Shown: one piece after another, positions 8,394-18,386 of the stretch
How the letters are laid out: the number at the start of each line of letters is the position of its first letter
Position numbering within the stretch: position 1 is the stretch's first letter
From: Sediminibacterium sp.
GTDB lineage: Bacteria; Bacteroidota; Bacteroidia; Chitinophagales; Chitinophagaceae
DNA: 64,000 bases
NCBI GenBank assembly: GCA_017537025.1
Contig: JAFWCB010000005.1
Span: forward strand, 522,104-586,103
Direction: 5' to 3'
Made by a program: the position numbers and the translations under genes
The notes under the pieces: model-generated
What the model was told of the DNA's origin: nothing
What the model saw: the letters and a program-made list of their open reading frames with translations, nothing else
Databases searched by the model: none

Positions 8394-9131
8394 CTAAAAA
8401 TCAATACCGATCCACTTTCTTTTATTCTTTTCGTATTTCTCAAAGTTAAATTTATAGAGTTTACCCGGACGGTGAGAAACATCTTGCTCCATTTCTTGGG
8501 TATCTATTAAAAGGTCCATAGATGCGAACTTTTTCCTAAAATTCCTTCTATCTAAACTCACGCCCAATATGGCTTCATAAAGGTTTTGTAATTCCCGTAA
8601 TGCGAATTTATGTGGCAATAACTTAAATCCTAATGGATGTTCCTGTATACTTTCTTGTAGCCAATGATAGCAAGAGTCAACTATTTCTTTATGATCAAAA
8701 GCCATATCTTTCAAATGGGCTAAACTGTACCAGTCTAGTTCATTATCATGAATTTTAAGCTCATGATGCTGAATATTTAGCAAGGAGCAATAAGCAATGG
8801 TAACAACCCTTCCACCGGGGTGGCGATCGGGTTTGCCAAACACTTTTACCTGTTCCAAAAACACGTCAGTCATTCCGGTACGTTCTTTCAGGATACGATA
8901 TGCCGCGGCATCTAATTCTTCATTATCACGTAAAAAATCGCCCAATAAAGAGAGCTTACCTTCATAGATGGCTAAATCACTTTTAATCAAGAGTACTTTT
9001 AACTTATTTTCTTCAAAACCAAAAATTACGCAATCAATGGTAAGCGGTACTTTCGGGTAAGTATTTACCAACGGAACGGCATCAGCAATCAGCTGCACAC
9101 CATTTGATGCCTTTTCAGGAAATTTCTTCAT
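8394..9131 (-). CDS. Nudix-domain transcriptional regulator, NrtR/AraR-like
   Basis: A 245-aa protein with an N-terminal Nudix fold (residues 20-150) and a C-terminal winged helix (about 165-240, RELQNLYEAILG through DRRNFRKKFASMDLL and KLYKFN). This is the architecture of NrtR-type regulators, which in Bacteroidota control sugar or NAD metabolism genes. The Nudix box is degraded: where REUxEE should stand the protein reads RILKER, so hydrolysis is unlikely and ligand sensing is the probable job. The start is the ATG at 9131; an in-frame TTG at 9140 is less likely. No sugar genes adjoin it, so its regulon is unknown. Divergent from ligA. Confidence 0.82.
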   Translation of the reverse strand: MKKFPEKASNGVQLIADAVPLVNTYPKVPLTIDCVIFGFEENKLKVLLIKSDLAIYEGKLSLLGDFLRDNEELDAAAYRILKERTGMTDVFLEQVKVFGKPDRHPGGRVVTIAYCSLLNIQHHELKIHDNELDWYSLAHLKDMAFDHKEIVDSCYHWLQESIQEHPLGFKLLPHKFALRELQNLYEAILGVSLDRRNFRKKFASMDLLIDTQEMEQDVSHRPGKLYKFNFEKYEKNKRKWIGIDF

Positions 9132-9234
9132 ATATGGCAAATAGTTATAAACGAGGGTAAATACCCTGCAATCGTAAGTTTAAGATACAAAATAATTTGA
9201 AATGTATGAATTTTACAAACCAACCCTCTAATAA

Positions 9235-11343
<2,109 letters not shown>

Positions 11344-11345
11344 AG

Positions 11346-11394
11346 CTTTGCGACTTAGCGCCTTTGCGTTCATTTAATCGCTAAGACACCAAGA
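11346..11394. repeat. GC-rich inverted octamer-repeat element after ligA
   Basis: The left arm is made of octamers such as TTTGCGAC and TTAGCGCC (11346-11370). The right arm is CGCTAAGA and CACCAAGA (11379-11394), imperfectly complementary to the left. It fills the ligA to DUF2461 spacer and could fold into a hairpin. Related elements occur at 28289-28314, 28748-28774, 46811-46859 and 49038-49085. Confidence 0.85.
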
Positions 11395-11411
11395 TAAAAT
11401 GTAAATATATT

Positions 11412-12083
11412 ATGCTAGAAGCAACTACATTAAGATTCTTAAAAGACCTTAAGAAAAATAACAACAAACCTTGGTTCGATGCTAATCGCAAACACTATGA
11501 ATTAGCGAAAGCCGACTTTACCAAATTCGTTACAAAACTATTGGTAGCCATTGCTAAGAATGATCCGAGTATTGCTACCCAAACAGCCAAGGATTGTACT
11601 TTTCGTATTAACCGGGATGTTCGTTTTAGTAAAAATAAAGACCCTTATAAAACGAATATGGGTGCAGGTATCAGTAAGGGTGGTAAGAAGATGAATGTAG
11701 CGGGTTATTATTTTCATTGCGAGCCCGGTGGAAATAGTTTTATCGGTGGTGGTTTATATATGGCAGAGCCGGATCAATTGAAAAAAATAAGACAGGAAAT
11801 AGATTATAATTGGCCCGAGTTTCAAAAAATTGTAGAGGGTAAAAAATTCAAATCTGTATTTGGCAGTTTATCGCGAGAAGAGGGTTTATTTTTAACAAGA
11901 GAACCTAAAGGATACGAGAAAGATAATCCTGCCATTGAATATATCAAGTTAAAAAGTTTTACGGCTATTACTCCACTAACCGATGCCGATTTAACAAGCA
12001 AGGATTTGATTAAAAAAACAGCTACTGTTTTTGCAACCTTACAACCACTGCTTGAGTTTTTGAATAGAGCTTTGGAAGAGTGA
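11412..12083 (+). CDS. DUF2461 domain-containing protein
   Basis: A 223-aa cytoplasmic protein of the DUF2461 (TIGR02453) family. Recognisable features are the N-terminal FLKDLKKNNNKPWFDANRKHYE, the central FRINRDVRFSKNKDPYKTNMGAGIS and the glycine-rich GNSFIGGGLYMAEP. The family is widespread in bacteria and fungi and its biochemical role is unknown. It has no signal peptide or membrane segment. It follows ligA at 68 nt, separated by a hairpin repeat, and ends convergently with uxuA. The stop codon lies inside a small heptad patch (AGTGAGT, AGTGGGT at 12079-12092). Confidence 0.9.
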   Translation: MLEATTLRFLKDLKKNNNKPWFDANRKHYELAKADFTKFVTKLLVAIAKNDPSIATQTAKDCTFRINRDVRFSKNKDPYKTNMGAGISKGGKKMNVAGYYFHCEPGGNSFIGGGLYMAEPDQLKKIRQEIDYNWPEFQKIVEGKKFKSVFGSLSREEGLFLTREPKGYEKDNPAIEYIKLKSFTAITPLTDADLTSKDLIKKTATVFATLQPLLEFLNRALEE

Positions 12084-12108
12084 GTAGTGGGTAGTTTTGC
12101 TGTGAAGA

Positions 12109-13287
12109 TTATTGAAACATCGATCTGGCTATCCCCATCTCCAGGCCCCGCAACTCGGCAAGCCCTCTTAAGCGGCCAATAGCACTATATCCCGGATTGG
12201 TTTTCTTTGTAAGATCATCCAACATCTGATGACCATGATCGGGGCGCATAGGAATAGCTGTTTTTCTTTCCTGCATCATTTTTACAACTGCTTTCACAAC
12301 AGCATACATATCTACATCCCCCTCTAAATGATTGTCTTCATAAAAATCTCCCCATTCATTACGCTTGGTACTTCTTAAATGCAGAAAATGAATTCGTTCT
12401 GCAAACTGATTTACCATAACCGGCAAATCATTATCTGCCCGCACACCAAACGAACCCGTACAAAAACACAACCCATTATTTACAGAAGGAACAGCCTCAA
12501 CTAATGCTTCAATATCCGAAGCAGTACTAACCACCCTTGGCAATCCTAATAAAGGATAGGGAGGATCATCCGGATGAATCGCCATCTTAACGTTACAGGC
12601 ATTGGCAATCGGAATTATTTGTTCTAAAAAATAAATCAAATGCTTACGGAGCTTTGATGCATCTATTCCATCATATGTATCCAATGCAGCCTGAAATTGT
12701 TCAATCGTAAAACTTTCTTCACTACCGGGTAAGCCCTTTATCATATTTTGTTTGAGCAATAATTTTTCATCTGCATTCATAGCATTAAATCTTGCTGTGG
12801 CTCTTTGTATTTCTTCTTTAGTATAATCTTGTGCAGCATTCTGCCTTTTTAATATAAACAGATCAAATGCAATAACAGCCGCTCTTTCATAAAATAATGC
12901 CAATGAACCATCTTTCATCGGATACGACAAATTGGTTCTCGTCCAATCCATCACCGGCATAAAATTATATGTGATCGTGCGTATACCACAAGCACTTAAG
13001 TTTTTGATCGTCTCTTGATAATGTTGAATGTATTGCTGAAAACCTGATGATTGGGTTTTGATCGCCTCATGCACCGGAACACTTTCTACTACATCCCATG
13101 TTAACCCTGCAGATTCAATCATATTTTTCCGTTCCTGAATAGCTTCGATCGTCCAGATATTTCCATTGGGAATATGGTGTAAAGCAGTAACTACTCCGGT
13201 GCACCCCGCCTGCGCAATATCTCGTAAACTAACCGGATCATTTGGTCCAAACCAACGCATGGTTTGTACCATTTTGTATAATTCCAT
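12109..13287 (-). CDS. uxuA: Mannonate dehydratase
   Basis: UxuA converts D-mannonate to 2-keto-3-deoxy-D-gluconate in hexuronate breakdown. The 392-aa TIM-barrel protein begins with the typical [20 protein letters not shown] and carries metal-site motifs [28 protein letters not shown] and [10 protein letters not shown]. It is the last gene of a four-gene leftward operon with an alcohol dehydrogenase, a DUF1080 protein and a Gfo/Idh/MocA oxidoreductase; gaps are 5, 9 and 41 nt. No signal peptide, so it acts in the cytoplasm. UxaC, UxuB and KdgK are not in the window; one of the two oxidoreductases could serve as the mannonate-forming step, but this is a guess. Confidence 0.96.
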   Translation of the reverse strand: MELYKMVQTMRWFGPNDPVSLRDIAQAGCTGVVTALHHIPNGNIWTIEAIQERKNMIESAGLTWDVVESVPVHEAIKTQSSGFQQYIQHYQETIKNLSACGIRTITYNFMPVMDWTRTNLSYPMKDGSLALFYERAAVIAFDLFILKRQNAAQDYTKEEIQRATARFNAMNADEKLLLKQNMIKGLPGSEESFTIEQFQAALDTYDGIDASKLRKHLIYFLEQIIPIANACNVKMAIHPDDPPYPLLGLPRVVSTASDIEALVEAVPSVNNGLCFCTGSFGVRADNDLPVMVNQFAERIHFLHLRSTKRNEWGDFYEDNHLEGDVDMYAVVKAVVKMMQERKTAIPMRPDHGHQMLDDLTKKTNPGYSAIGRLRGLAELRGLEMGIARSMFQ

Positions 13288-13329
13288 TATCCCAATTTTA
13301 AAGAGAAAATATTACCTCGTAACGATTTA

Positions 13330-14688
13330 CTAATACTTGAATGGTTTACCATTCACCATTACCTCCTGTGTTTTCGAATCAAAAGTTGCTTTGGCTCCGG
13401 TTCTTACCGCAGCATTGGTCATGATGGTAGCAATGGAATGACTATACCCAGCTTCTACCGGGGCATTGGGCTGTTTTCTGGAACGCATACATTCCATCCA
13501 ATTACGCACGTGTAAAGAAGTAAGTAAATCTTCCCCCGTATTCGCACCAGATTCTACGGTTATAGTTTTATCTAATAAATTTACTTCAGGTAAGAGATTA
13601 GCTTTCATTTTCATGGCTGCCGCCATATTTTCTCTTAAGCCTCCATTCGAAGAAACTTTATTAGTGATCAAATTTAATTCTCCCCCATTAGAAAAATAAA
13701 TTTCACTGGGTTTTTCATCACCATTATGCATTCTCGACATGAACACAACTTGGAATCCCGAACTAGGATCGTTCATTGGACCATAATCAAAAACAGCCGT
13801 TGTAGTATCCCAATTTTTTCTTCCATCTTTCCACCAATAAATACCACCATTGGCGGTTACCGATCTTGGATGATCTAATTTACTAAACCAATGTACGGTA
13901 TCAATTTGATGGCTCATCCATTGACCCGGCATACCGGAAGAATAAGGCCAAAACAAACGATATTCCAAATATTTCCTGGGATCAAATTGCTCAAACGGCC
14001 GATTGAGTAAGAATCTTTTCCAATCAAGATCAGCCTCTTTACAAGAGGCTACTAAATCGGGCCTTCTCCAACGACCCGGTTGATTCACATTCCAAGTTAA
14101 TTCTACCATCGTGATAGGGCCAAACTTCCCTTCTTGAATAAAATCTGCGGCAGCTTTATAGTTGGGTCCGCTTCTTCTTTGAGAACCTATTTGAACGATT
14201 CGATCCGAAGCTTTAATTACTTTCAAAGCAGCGCGATTGTCTTCCATGGTTTCTGCAAATGGCTTCTCACAATAAACATCACAATTAGCTTTAACTGCTT
14301 CAATAGCGTGTAATGCATGTTGAAAATCTGGGGTACTTATAAAAACCCCATCTATATCTTTCAATGCATACAAAGCTTCATTATTCTTACATGCCACAAT
14401 ATCATGGCCTAATTTATTTTTTAAAAAAGCTTCCCCCTCTTCTCGTCTTCGCTTCCAAATATCTGAGACAGCTACGATATCAAAATTTAATTCTTTATAA
14501 TGCCGTAGAAATGAGGGGAAATGCGAATTCCTGAATCGATCCGAAAAGCCAATTACCCCTAATCGTGCCCTATCATTTGCACCCATAATATTGGCATAGC
14601 TTTTTGCAGTAAAGCCAATTGATGCTATATAAACTCCGGCAGTTGATTGAATTGTCTTTTTTAAGAATTTTCTTCTGGAATTGCTCAT
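13330..14688 (-). CDS. Gfo/Idh/MocA family oxidoreductase with Tat signal
   Basis: A 452-aa NAD(P)-dependent sugar oxidoreductase. The N-terminus SRRKFLKK followed by a hydrophobic stretch is a twin-arginine export signal, so the folded enzyme with cofactor should act in the periplasm. The Rossmann part shows RLGVIGFSDRFRNSH, less glycine-rich than the usual GxGxxG, then AVSDIW, DGVFISTPDFQHA and the family's EKPFAETM motif with the conserved Lys. The C-terminal domain carries GQWMSHQIDTVHW. The downstream uxuA and upstream DUF1080 genes suggest oxidation of a glycoside or sugar at C3. Substrate unknown. Confidence 0.9.
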   Translation of the reverse strand: MSNSRRKFLKKTIQSTAGVYIASIGFTAKSYANIMGANDRARLGVIGFSDRFRNSHFPSFLRHYKELNFDIVAVSDIWKRRREEGEAFLKNKLGHDIVACKNNEALYALKDIDGVFISTPDFQHALHAIEAVKANCDVYCEKPFAETMEDNRAALKVIKASDRIVQIGSQRRSGPNYKAAADFIQEGKFGPITMVELTWNVNQPGRWRRPDLVASCKEADLDWKRFLLNRPFEQFDPRKYLEYRLFWPYSSGMPGQWMSHQIDTVHWFSKLDHPRSVTANGGIYWWKDGRKNWDTTTAVFDYGPMNDPSSGFQVVFMSRMHNGDEKPSEIYFSNGGELNLITNKVSSNGGLRENMAAAMKMKANLLPEVNLLDKTITVESGANTGEDLLTSLHVRNWMECMRSRKQPNAPVEAGYSHSIATIMTNAAVRTGAKATFDSKTQEVMVNGKPFKY

Positions 14689-14697
14689 ACAAAAAAT

Positions 14698-16098
14698 TTA
14701 TAGTTCTTTGATTTTTATACTTCTAAAAGCTACATGTGTTCCATGTTCCTGTAATAAGATATGTCCCTTTTCTGCCATCCCAAAATTTGGCCATATAACA
14801 TATTTACTTTTCGCTACCAGTGCATAAAAATATTGTGTGCCTCTTTGGTACTCTACCACTTTCCATCCATTGATCCAATGCTCAATTTTTCCGTCAGGAT
14901 AAACCACAATTCTTCCCCGATTCCAGGATCCGATCGGTAATTTTTCTCGGCGTTCATTATTGTTTCCGTAAATTCTCTTAGCAGGTATCAAATCATATAG
15001 AGAAGCCATGGTTCTATTTCCTATCGATCCTAGTTTGGCATCAGGATGTTTGTCGTCGTCCAATATCTGGTATTCTAATCCGATGGCTGAACCGGTATTA
15101 TTTTCTTTTTCTGTAACAAAATATTTCACGCCACTATTGGCTGTATCTGATAATTGAAATTCAAACTGCAAATCAAAAGCATGAAATTCATCAATTGTTA
15201 CAATGTCGCCACCATTTGCAGACTCTGCACCATTTGAGGCCTTAACATTCAGTGTGCCATCTTTGATATACCAAATATTCCCGGGAAAGGTTTGCTTATA
15301 CGCTCCCCTCCATCCATTGGTTGTTACTCCATCCCAAAGCAGCTTTACTCCATTCCTTTTTTCATCAGGAGAAATGTTATTGGGTATCGTATTCACAACA
15401 AAGATTTGATCGCTGGGCGAAGGCTTCAAATTCTTGGTTTGTATACGTATATTTTTCCAACGTATTTCCTGACCCACTTCGCTGTTGTCGTGAATTTGGT
15501 GTACCTGCAAAGCAATAAATCCTTTGGCTGTTTGATCATCGATCAAATGAGCACAAGCAATTCCATTAACCCATGTACGAATACTATTACCAATACATTC
15601 TATCCGATAATGATTCCACTGATTTTGTTTAAAAGCAGTTTTAGCAGCAGGATTATATTCCATGGGATATAACCACCCTTTTCTTGCTTCATCGTATATA
15701 CCCCCACTCCAGCCTCTTGAAGAAGGATCGATCTCCATTTGATACCCATGCACTCTTTCCGATGTTGTTTTATCTGTTACTTCACATCGATCATTCGCAT
15801 CTTTAATTTCACTCCTGAATTGAACACCTGAGTTCATTTTGCTATCTACCTTAAAATCCACTTCGAAAATAAAGTCGCCATAGGTTTTCTCGGTGGCTAA
15901 AAAAGTGTTCGGACTATTTAGCACCGTGGTACCAATTAACTCACCGTTTTTTACAAAATAGTTAGCAGTACCATTTAATTTTTTCCAGCCTTTCAAATCC
16001 TTTCCATTAAACAAATATTCCCACTGTTCATTCGTTTTTTGAGCGAAAGTGCCCGATACAAAGCCAATCAGTAAAAATAAAATGGCATTCTTTTTCAT
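14698..16098 (-). CDS. DUF1080 (3-keto-disaccharide hydrolase family) secreted protein, two domains
   Basis: A 466-aa secreted protein with signal peptide (residues 1-19, ending TFAQ) and two concanavalin-like DUF1080 domains: about 25-215 (EYLFNGKDLKGWKKL, DFIFEVDFKV, NSGVQFRS) and 240-465 (KLLWDGVTTNGWRG, FDLQFEFQLSD, NSGVKYFV). The family (PF06439) includes hydrolases or lyases acting on 3-keto-glycosides, which fits the Tat-exported oxidoreductase encoded 9 nt downstream. The two proteins may act together in the periplasm on a glycoside. The domain duplication within one chain is clear from the repeated motifs; which domain is catalytic cannot be told. Confidence 0.88.
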   Translation of the reverse strand: MKKNAILFLLIGFVSGTFAQKTNEQWEYLFNGKDLKGWKKLNGTANYFVKNGELIGTTVLNSPNTFLATEKTYGDFIFEVDFKVDSKMNSGVQFRSEIKDANDRCEVTDKTTSERVHGYQMEIDPSSRGWSGGIYDEARKGWLYPMEYNPAAKTAFKQNQWNHYRIECIGNSIRTWVNGIACAHLIDDQTAKGFIALQVHQIHDNSEVGQEIRWKNIRIQTKNLKPSPSDQIFVVNTIPNNISPDEKRNGVKLLWDGVTTNGWRGAYKQTFPGNIWYIKDGTLNVKASNGAESANGGDIVTIDEFHAFDLQFEFQLSDTANSGVKYFVTEKENNTGSAIGLEYQILDDDKHPDAKLGSIGNRTMASLYDLIPAKRIYGNNNERREKLPIGSWNRGRIVVYPDGKIEHWINGWKVVEYQRGTQYFYALVAKSKYVIWPNFGMAEKGHILLQEHGTHVAFRSIKIKEL

Positions 16099-16103
16099 TT
16101 AAT

Positions 16104-17153
16104 TTATGCTTTTAATGTTTTCATATCGATCACAAAACGGTATTTAACATCAGATTTTATTACTCTTTCATAAGCTGTATTGATATAATCCATTGGAATA
16201 ACTTCTACATCGGAGTAGATATCATTGGCAGCGCAGTAGTCTAACATTTCCTGTGTTTCTTTTATACCACCAATCATAGAACCCACAATACTTCTTCTTT
16301 TTGAAATAATGGAAGCAGCATTGAATCGATTGTCTTCCGGCGGAATTCCCACAACCAACATTTTTCCATCTACTTTTAACAGATCAAGGTATTGATTCAT
16401 ATCATGAACGGCTGCAACTGTATTCAAAATAAAATCAAATTGCATTTTCAAACCTTTGAGCTGGTTTTTATCTGTGGTTAGCACGAAATGGTGCGCACCT
16501 AATCTTTTAGCATCGGCTTCTTTTGAAGGAGATGTACTCAACATAGTAACTTCAGCGCCAAAGGATGCTGCAAATTTTACCGCCATATGCCCTAATCCCC
16601 CCAAGCCTAAAACAGCTACTTTATGGCCTTTACTCACGCCGGCATATTTTAATGGAGAATAAGTAGTTATGCCTGCACATAAAAGCGGGGCAACCCCTTC
16701 TAAATTTTTCGTGAAAGGTAAATGTAATGTGTACCCTTCATCTATTATATAAGTAGAAGAATAGCCACCGAATGTGGGCGTCATTCCATCTCTGTAATAG
16801 CCATTGTATGTGGGCGTCATTCCTTCATCGCAATATTGTTCCAAACCGGATGTACAAGATTTACATTTTCTACAAGAATCAACAAAAACACCTACACCTG
16901 CCAAATCCCCCACTTTAAATTTGGTAACTGCATTGCCTACTTCTGTAACGCGACCTATAATTTCATGACCCGGAACGATTGGGTAAATAGCCGGACCCCA
17001 CTCGCTTCTGGCCATGTGAATATCTGAATGACATACACCGCAATATAAAATATCGATCTTTACATCTGAAGGCCCTACTTCTCTTCTTTGGAATTCCAAA
17101 GCATGAAGTTGATCTTCCTTACTGTTTGCTCCAAAACCATTTACTTTTATCAT
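16104..17153 (-). CDS. Zinc-dependent NAD(P) alcohol dehydrogenase (YahK/CAD type)
   Basis: A 349-aa medium-chain dehydrogenase. Catalytic zinc: CGVCHSDIH and GHEIIGRV. Structural zinc: CRKCKSCTSGLEQYC. Rossmann motif GLGGLGHMAVKFA. The segment GMTPTYNG with the later GMTPTFGGYSS is typical of the cinnamyl-alcohol/aldehyde reductase group (YahK, YjgB). It would reduce aldehydes or oxidise sugar alcohols in the cytoplasm. It is the first gene of the operon ending in uxuA; the next gene starts 5 nt beyond its stop. The 231-nt spacer upstream should hold the operon promoter, but I see no convincing TAnnTTTG box there. Confidence 0.92.
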   Translation of the reverse strand: MIKVNGFGANSKEDQLHALEFQRREVGPSDVKIDILYCGVCHSDIHMARSEWGPAIYPIVPGHEIIGRVTEVGNAVTKFKVGDLAGVGVFVDSCRKCKSCTSGLEQYCDEGMTPTYNGYYRDGMTPTFGGYSSTYIIDEGYTLHLPFTKNLEGVAPLLCAGITTYSPLKYAGVSKGHKVAVLGLGGLGHMAVKFAASFGAEVTMLSTSPSKEADAKRLGAHHFVLTTDKNQLKGLKMQFDFILNTVAAVHDMNQYLDLLKVDGKMLVVGIPPEDNRFNAASIISKRRSIVGSMIGGIKETQEMLDYCAANDIYSDVEVIPMDYINTAYERVIKSDVKYRFVIDMKTLKA

Positions 17154-17316
17154 ATTATTTTTTGTTTTTTAAGAAATTTTTTCTTTACGCGTACGCTTTG
17201 CTGAGACTTCCAAACACGGCTTCAGATGCAACCTTCCCACTAAAGGTTGTATATTTTTATCACATAATAAAATTTCCGATTTAGATATGGACAAGGGTGC
17301 TATAGGCAAAAATTAT

Positions 17317-17356
17317 TTACCCTTATGTGGAAACTAGAACTCCTACATAAGGGTAA
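17317..17356 (-). terminator. Rho-independent terminator, strong 12-bp stem
   Basis: A perfect 12-bp inverted repeat, TTACCCTTATGT at 17317-17328 and its complement at 17345-17356, with a 16-nt loop. On the minus strand the stem is followed by ATAATTTTTG. It lies about 30 nt past the stop of the leftward gene at 17385-17876. The rest of the 17154-17384 spacer is AT-rich and holds nothing else I recognise apart from a small 7-bp hairpin (17371-17392) over the stop codon. Confidence 0.7.
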
Positions 17357-17384
17357 TTTATGTATACTAATACAATAAAGCAAT

Positions 17385-17876
17385 CTATTGTATATAGGTG
17401 TCTTTATCTACATAAGCTATAAATTCCGTTCCTTCCTCAAACTTTGCCTGTTTGCCTTTAATAAACAAAGCCAATGGAGATAATAAAACCGCTGTAGTAG
17501 CTACTAATGCACCGCGACCGTTGGTTTGTTTTTCAACTGAAGATCTAAGCTTCACAGGCCTGCCATTAGATAAATACAAATAATCTATTGAAAATTCCAG
17601 CTTACCTTTTTTACCCAACGCTTTACTGCCGGATGCCTCCGTAACAGTACCCACTACACGGGTACCTTCATTCACTAAAATTTTATCGCCAACAACTACG
17701 TTTTTGGCTACCGTAAATTCAATTTGGTCACCAACCTTAGCATTCTTACCGGAAATATCTTTTGAAATTTTACAATGCACTTCTGTGCCTTCATAAAGTA
17801 TTTGTTTTGAGGTATCGGTTTGGCAATTGGCAGTTATGGTACTTAATACAACTAGGGCAAGTAAAAATTTTTTCAT
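17385..17876 (-). CDS. Secreted protein of unknown function
   Basis: I do not recognise a named family with certainty. The 163-aa product has a signal peptide (residues 1-19) and a beta-rich body. Segments such as LYEGTEVHCKIS, GDQIEFTV and VNEGTRVVGTV resemble the small beta domain found in VirB10/TraB-like proteins and in some Acidobacteria and Bacteroidota secreted proteins. A short hydrophobic stretch (about 125-142, ALVATTAVLLSPLALFI) could be a membrane segment or amphipathic hairpin. It stands alone, with a terminator behind it and a 108-nt spacer to the next gene. Confidence 0.7.
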   Translation of the reverse strand: MKKFLLALVVLSTITANCQTDTSKQILYEGTEVHCKISKDISGKNAKVGDQIEFTVAKNVVVGDKILVNEGTRVVGTVTEASGSKALGKKGKLEFSIDYLYLSNGRPVKLRSSVEKQTNGRGALVATTAVLLSPLALFIKGKQAKFEEGTEFIAYVDKDTYIQ

Positions 17877-17984
17877 AGTTTTTTTTCAAATGTACCCCTA
17901 GTTTAAGTATATAAATACGATTACACTTTTAGGATTTTGTTAAATGTAATGCCGGTTCAGGACTCTCCACTGGTAAAATATACC

Positions 17985-18386
17985 TTATATGCCCGGCTTC
18001 TTTGCGTTCGCAATTATGGTTACATCTTGTAGTTGCAATGATTGAACCATATTTTTTACAGCTTCTTTGTAGGCTAAAAAATGAGGTGTAGCAATATGTA
18101 CTTTATACGCTGCTTCATTAGCATATATTTCAAATATGGTAATACTGCTCGGATCTTTTTTATCTGCCACTGCATAATAGCTTAAAACACCCGGCTCTTT
18201 TTCCATAGCAGCTTGCATTTGTTCTTTTAAGGCTCTATGATAAGCTTCTAGCTGCTTAGGGTCTACTTTAATTTTGGCAATTCGTTCCATCCGATTTGTT
18301 GAATTTGAAGGTGGCTCTTGCATGTAGGAGGCTAATACAGTGAGCAAGCCAATTACAATGATAATCAAGCTAATCTTTTTTCTCAT
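17985..18386 (-). CDS. Antibiotic biosynthesis monooxygenase (ABM) domain protein, exported
   Basis: A 133-aa protein: an N-terminal hydrophobic segment (residues 4-21, signal anchor or signal peptide) followed by an ABM/YgiN-like ferredoxin-fold domain (about 32-128). Typical features are KIKVDPKQLEAYHRAL, EPGVLSYYAVADKKDP and ITIFEIYANEAAYKVHIATPHF. Cytoplasmic relatives are quinol or heme monooxygenases; an exported form is less usual. Its ATG overlaps the serine-hydrolase stop by 4 nt (ATGA), so it is co-translated with it. Confidence 0.85.
   Translation of the reverse strand: MRKKISLIIIVIGLLTVLASYMQEPPSNSTNRMERIAKIKVDPKQLEAYHRALKEQMQAAMEKEPGVLSYYAVADKKDPSSITIFEIYANEAAYKVHIATPHFLAYKEAVKNMVQSLQLQDVTIIANAKKPGI

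Noticed and set aside
16780-16860. Repeated GMTPT segment in the alcohol dehydrogenase, considered as a recent tandem duplication
   Set aside because: Two similar blocks are normal in this loop of the YahK/CAD family.
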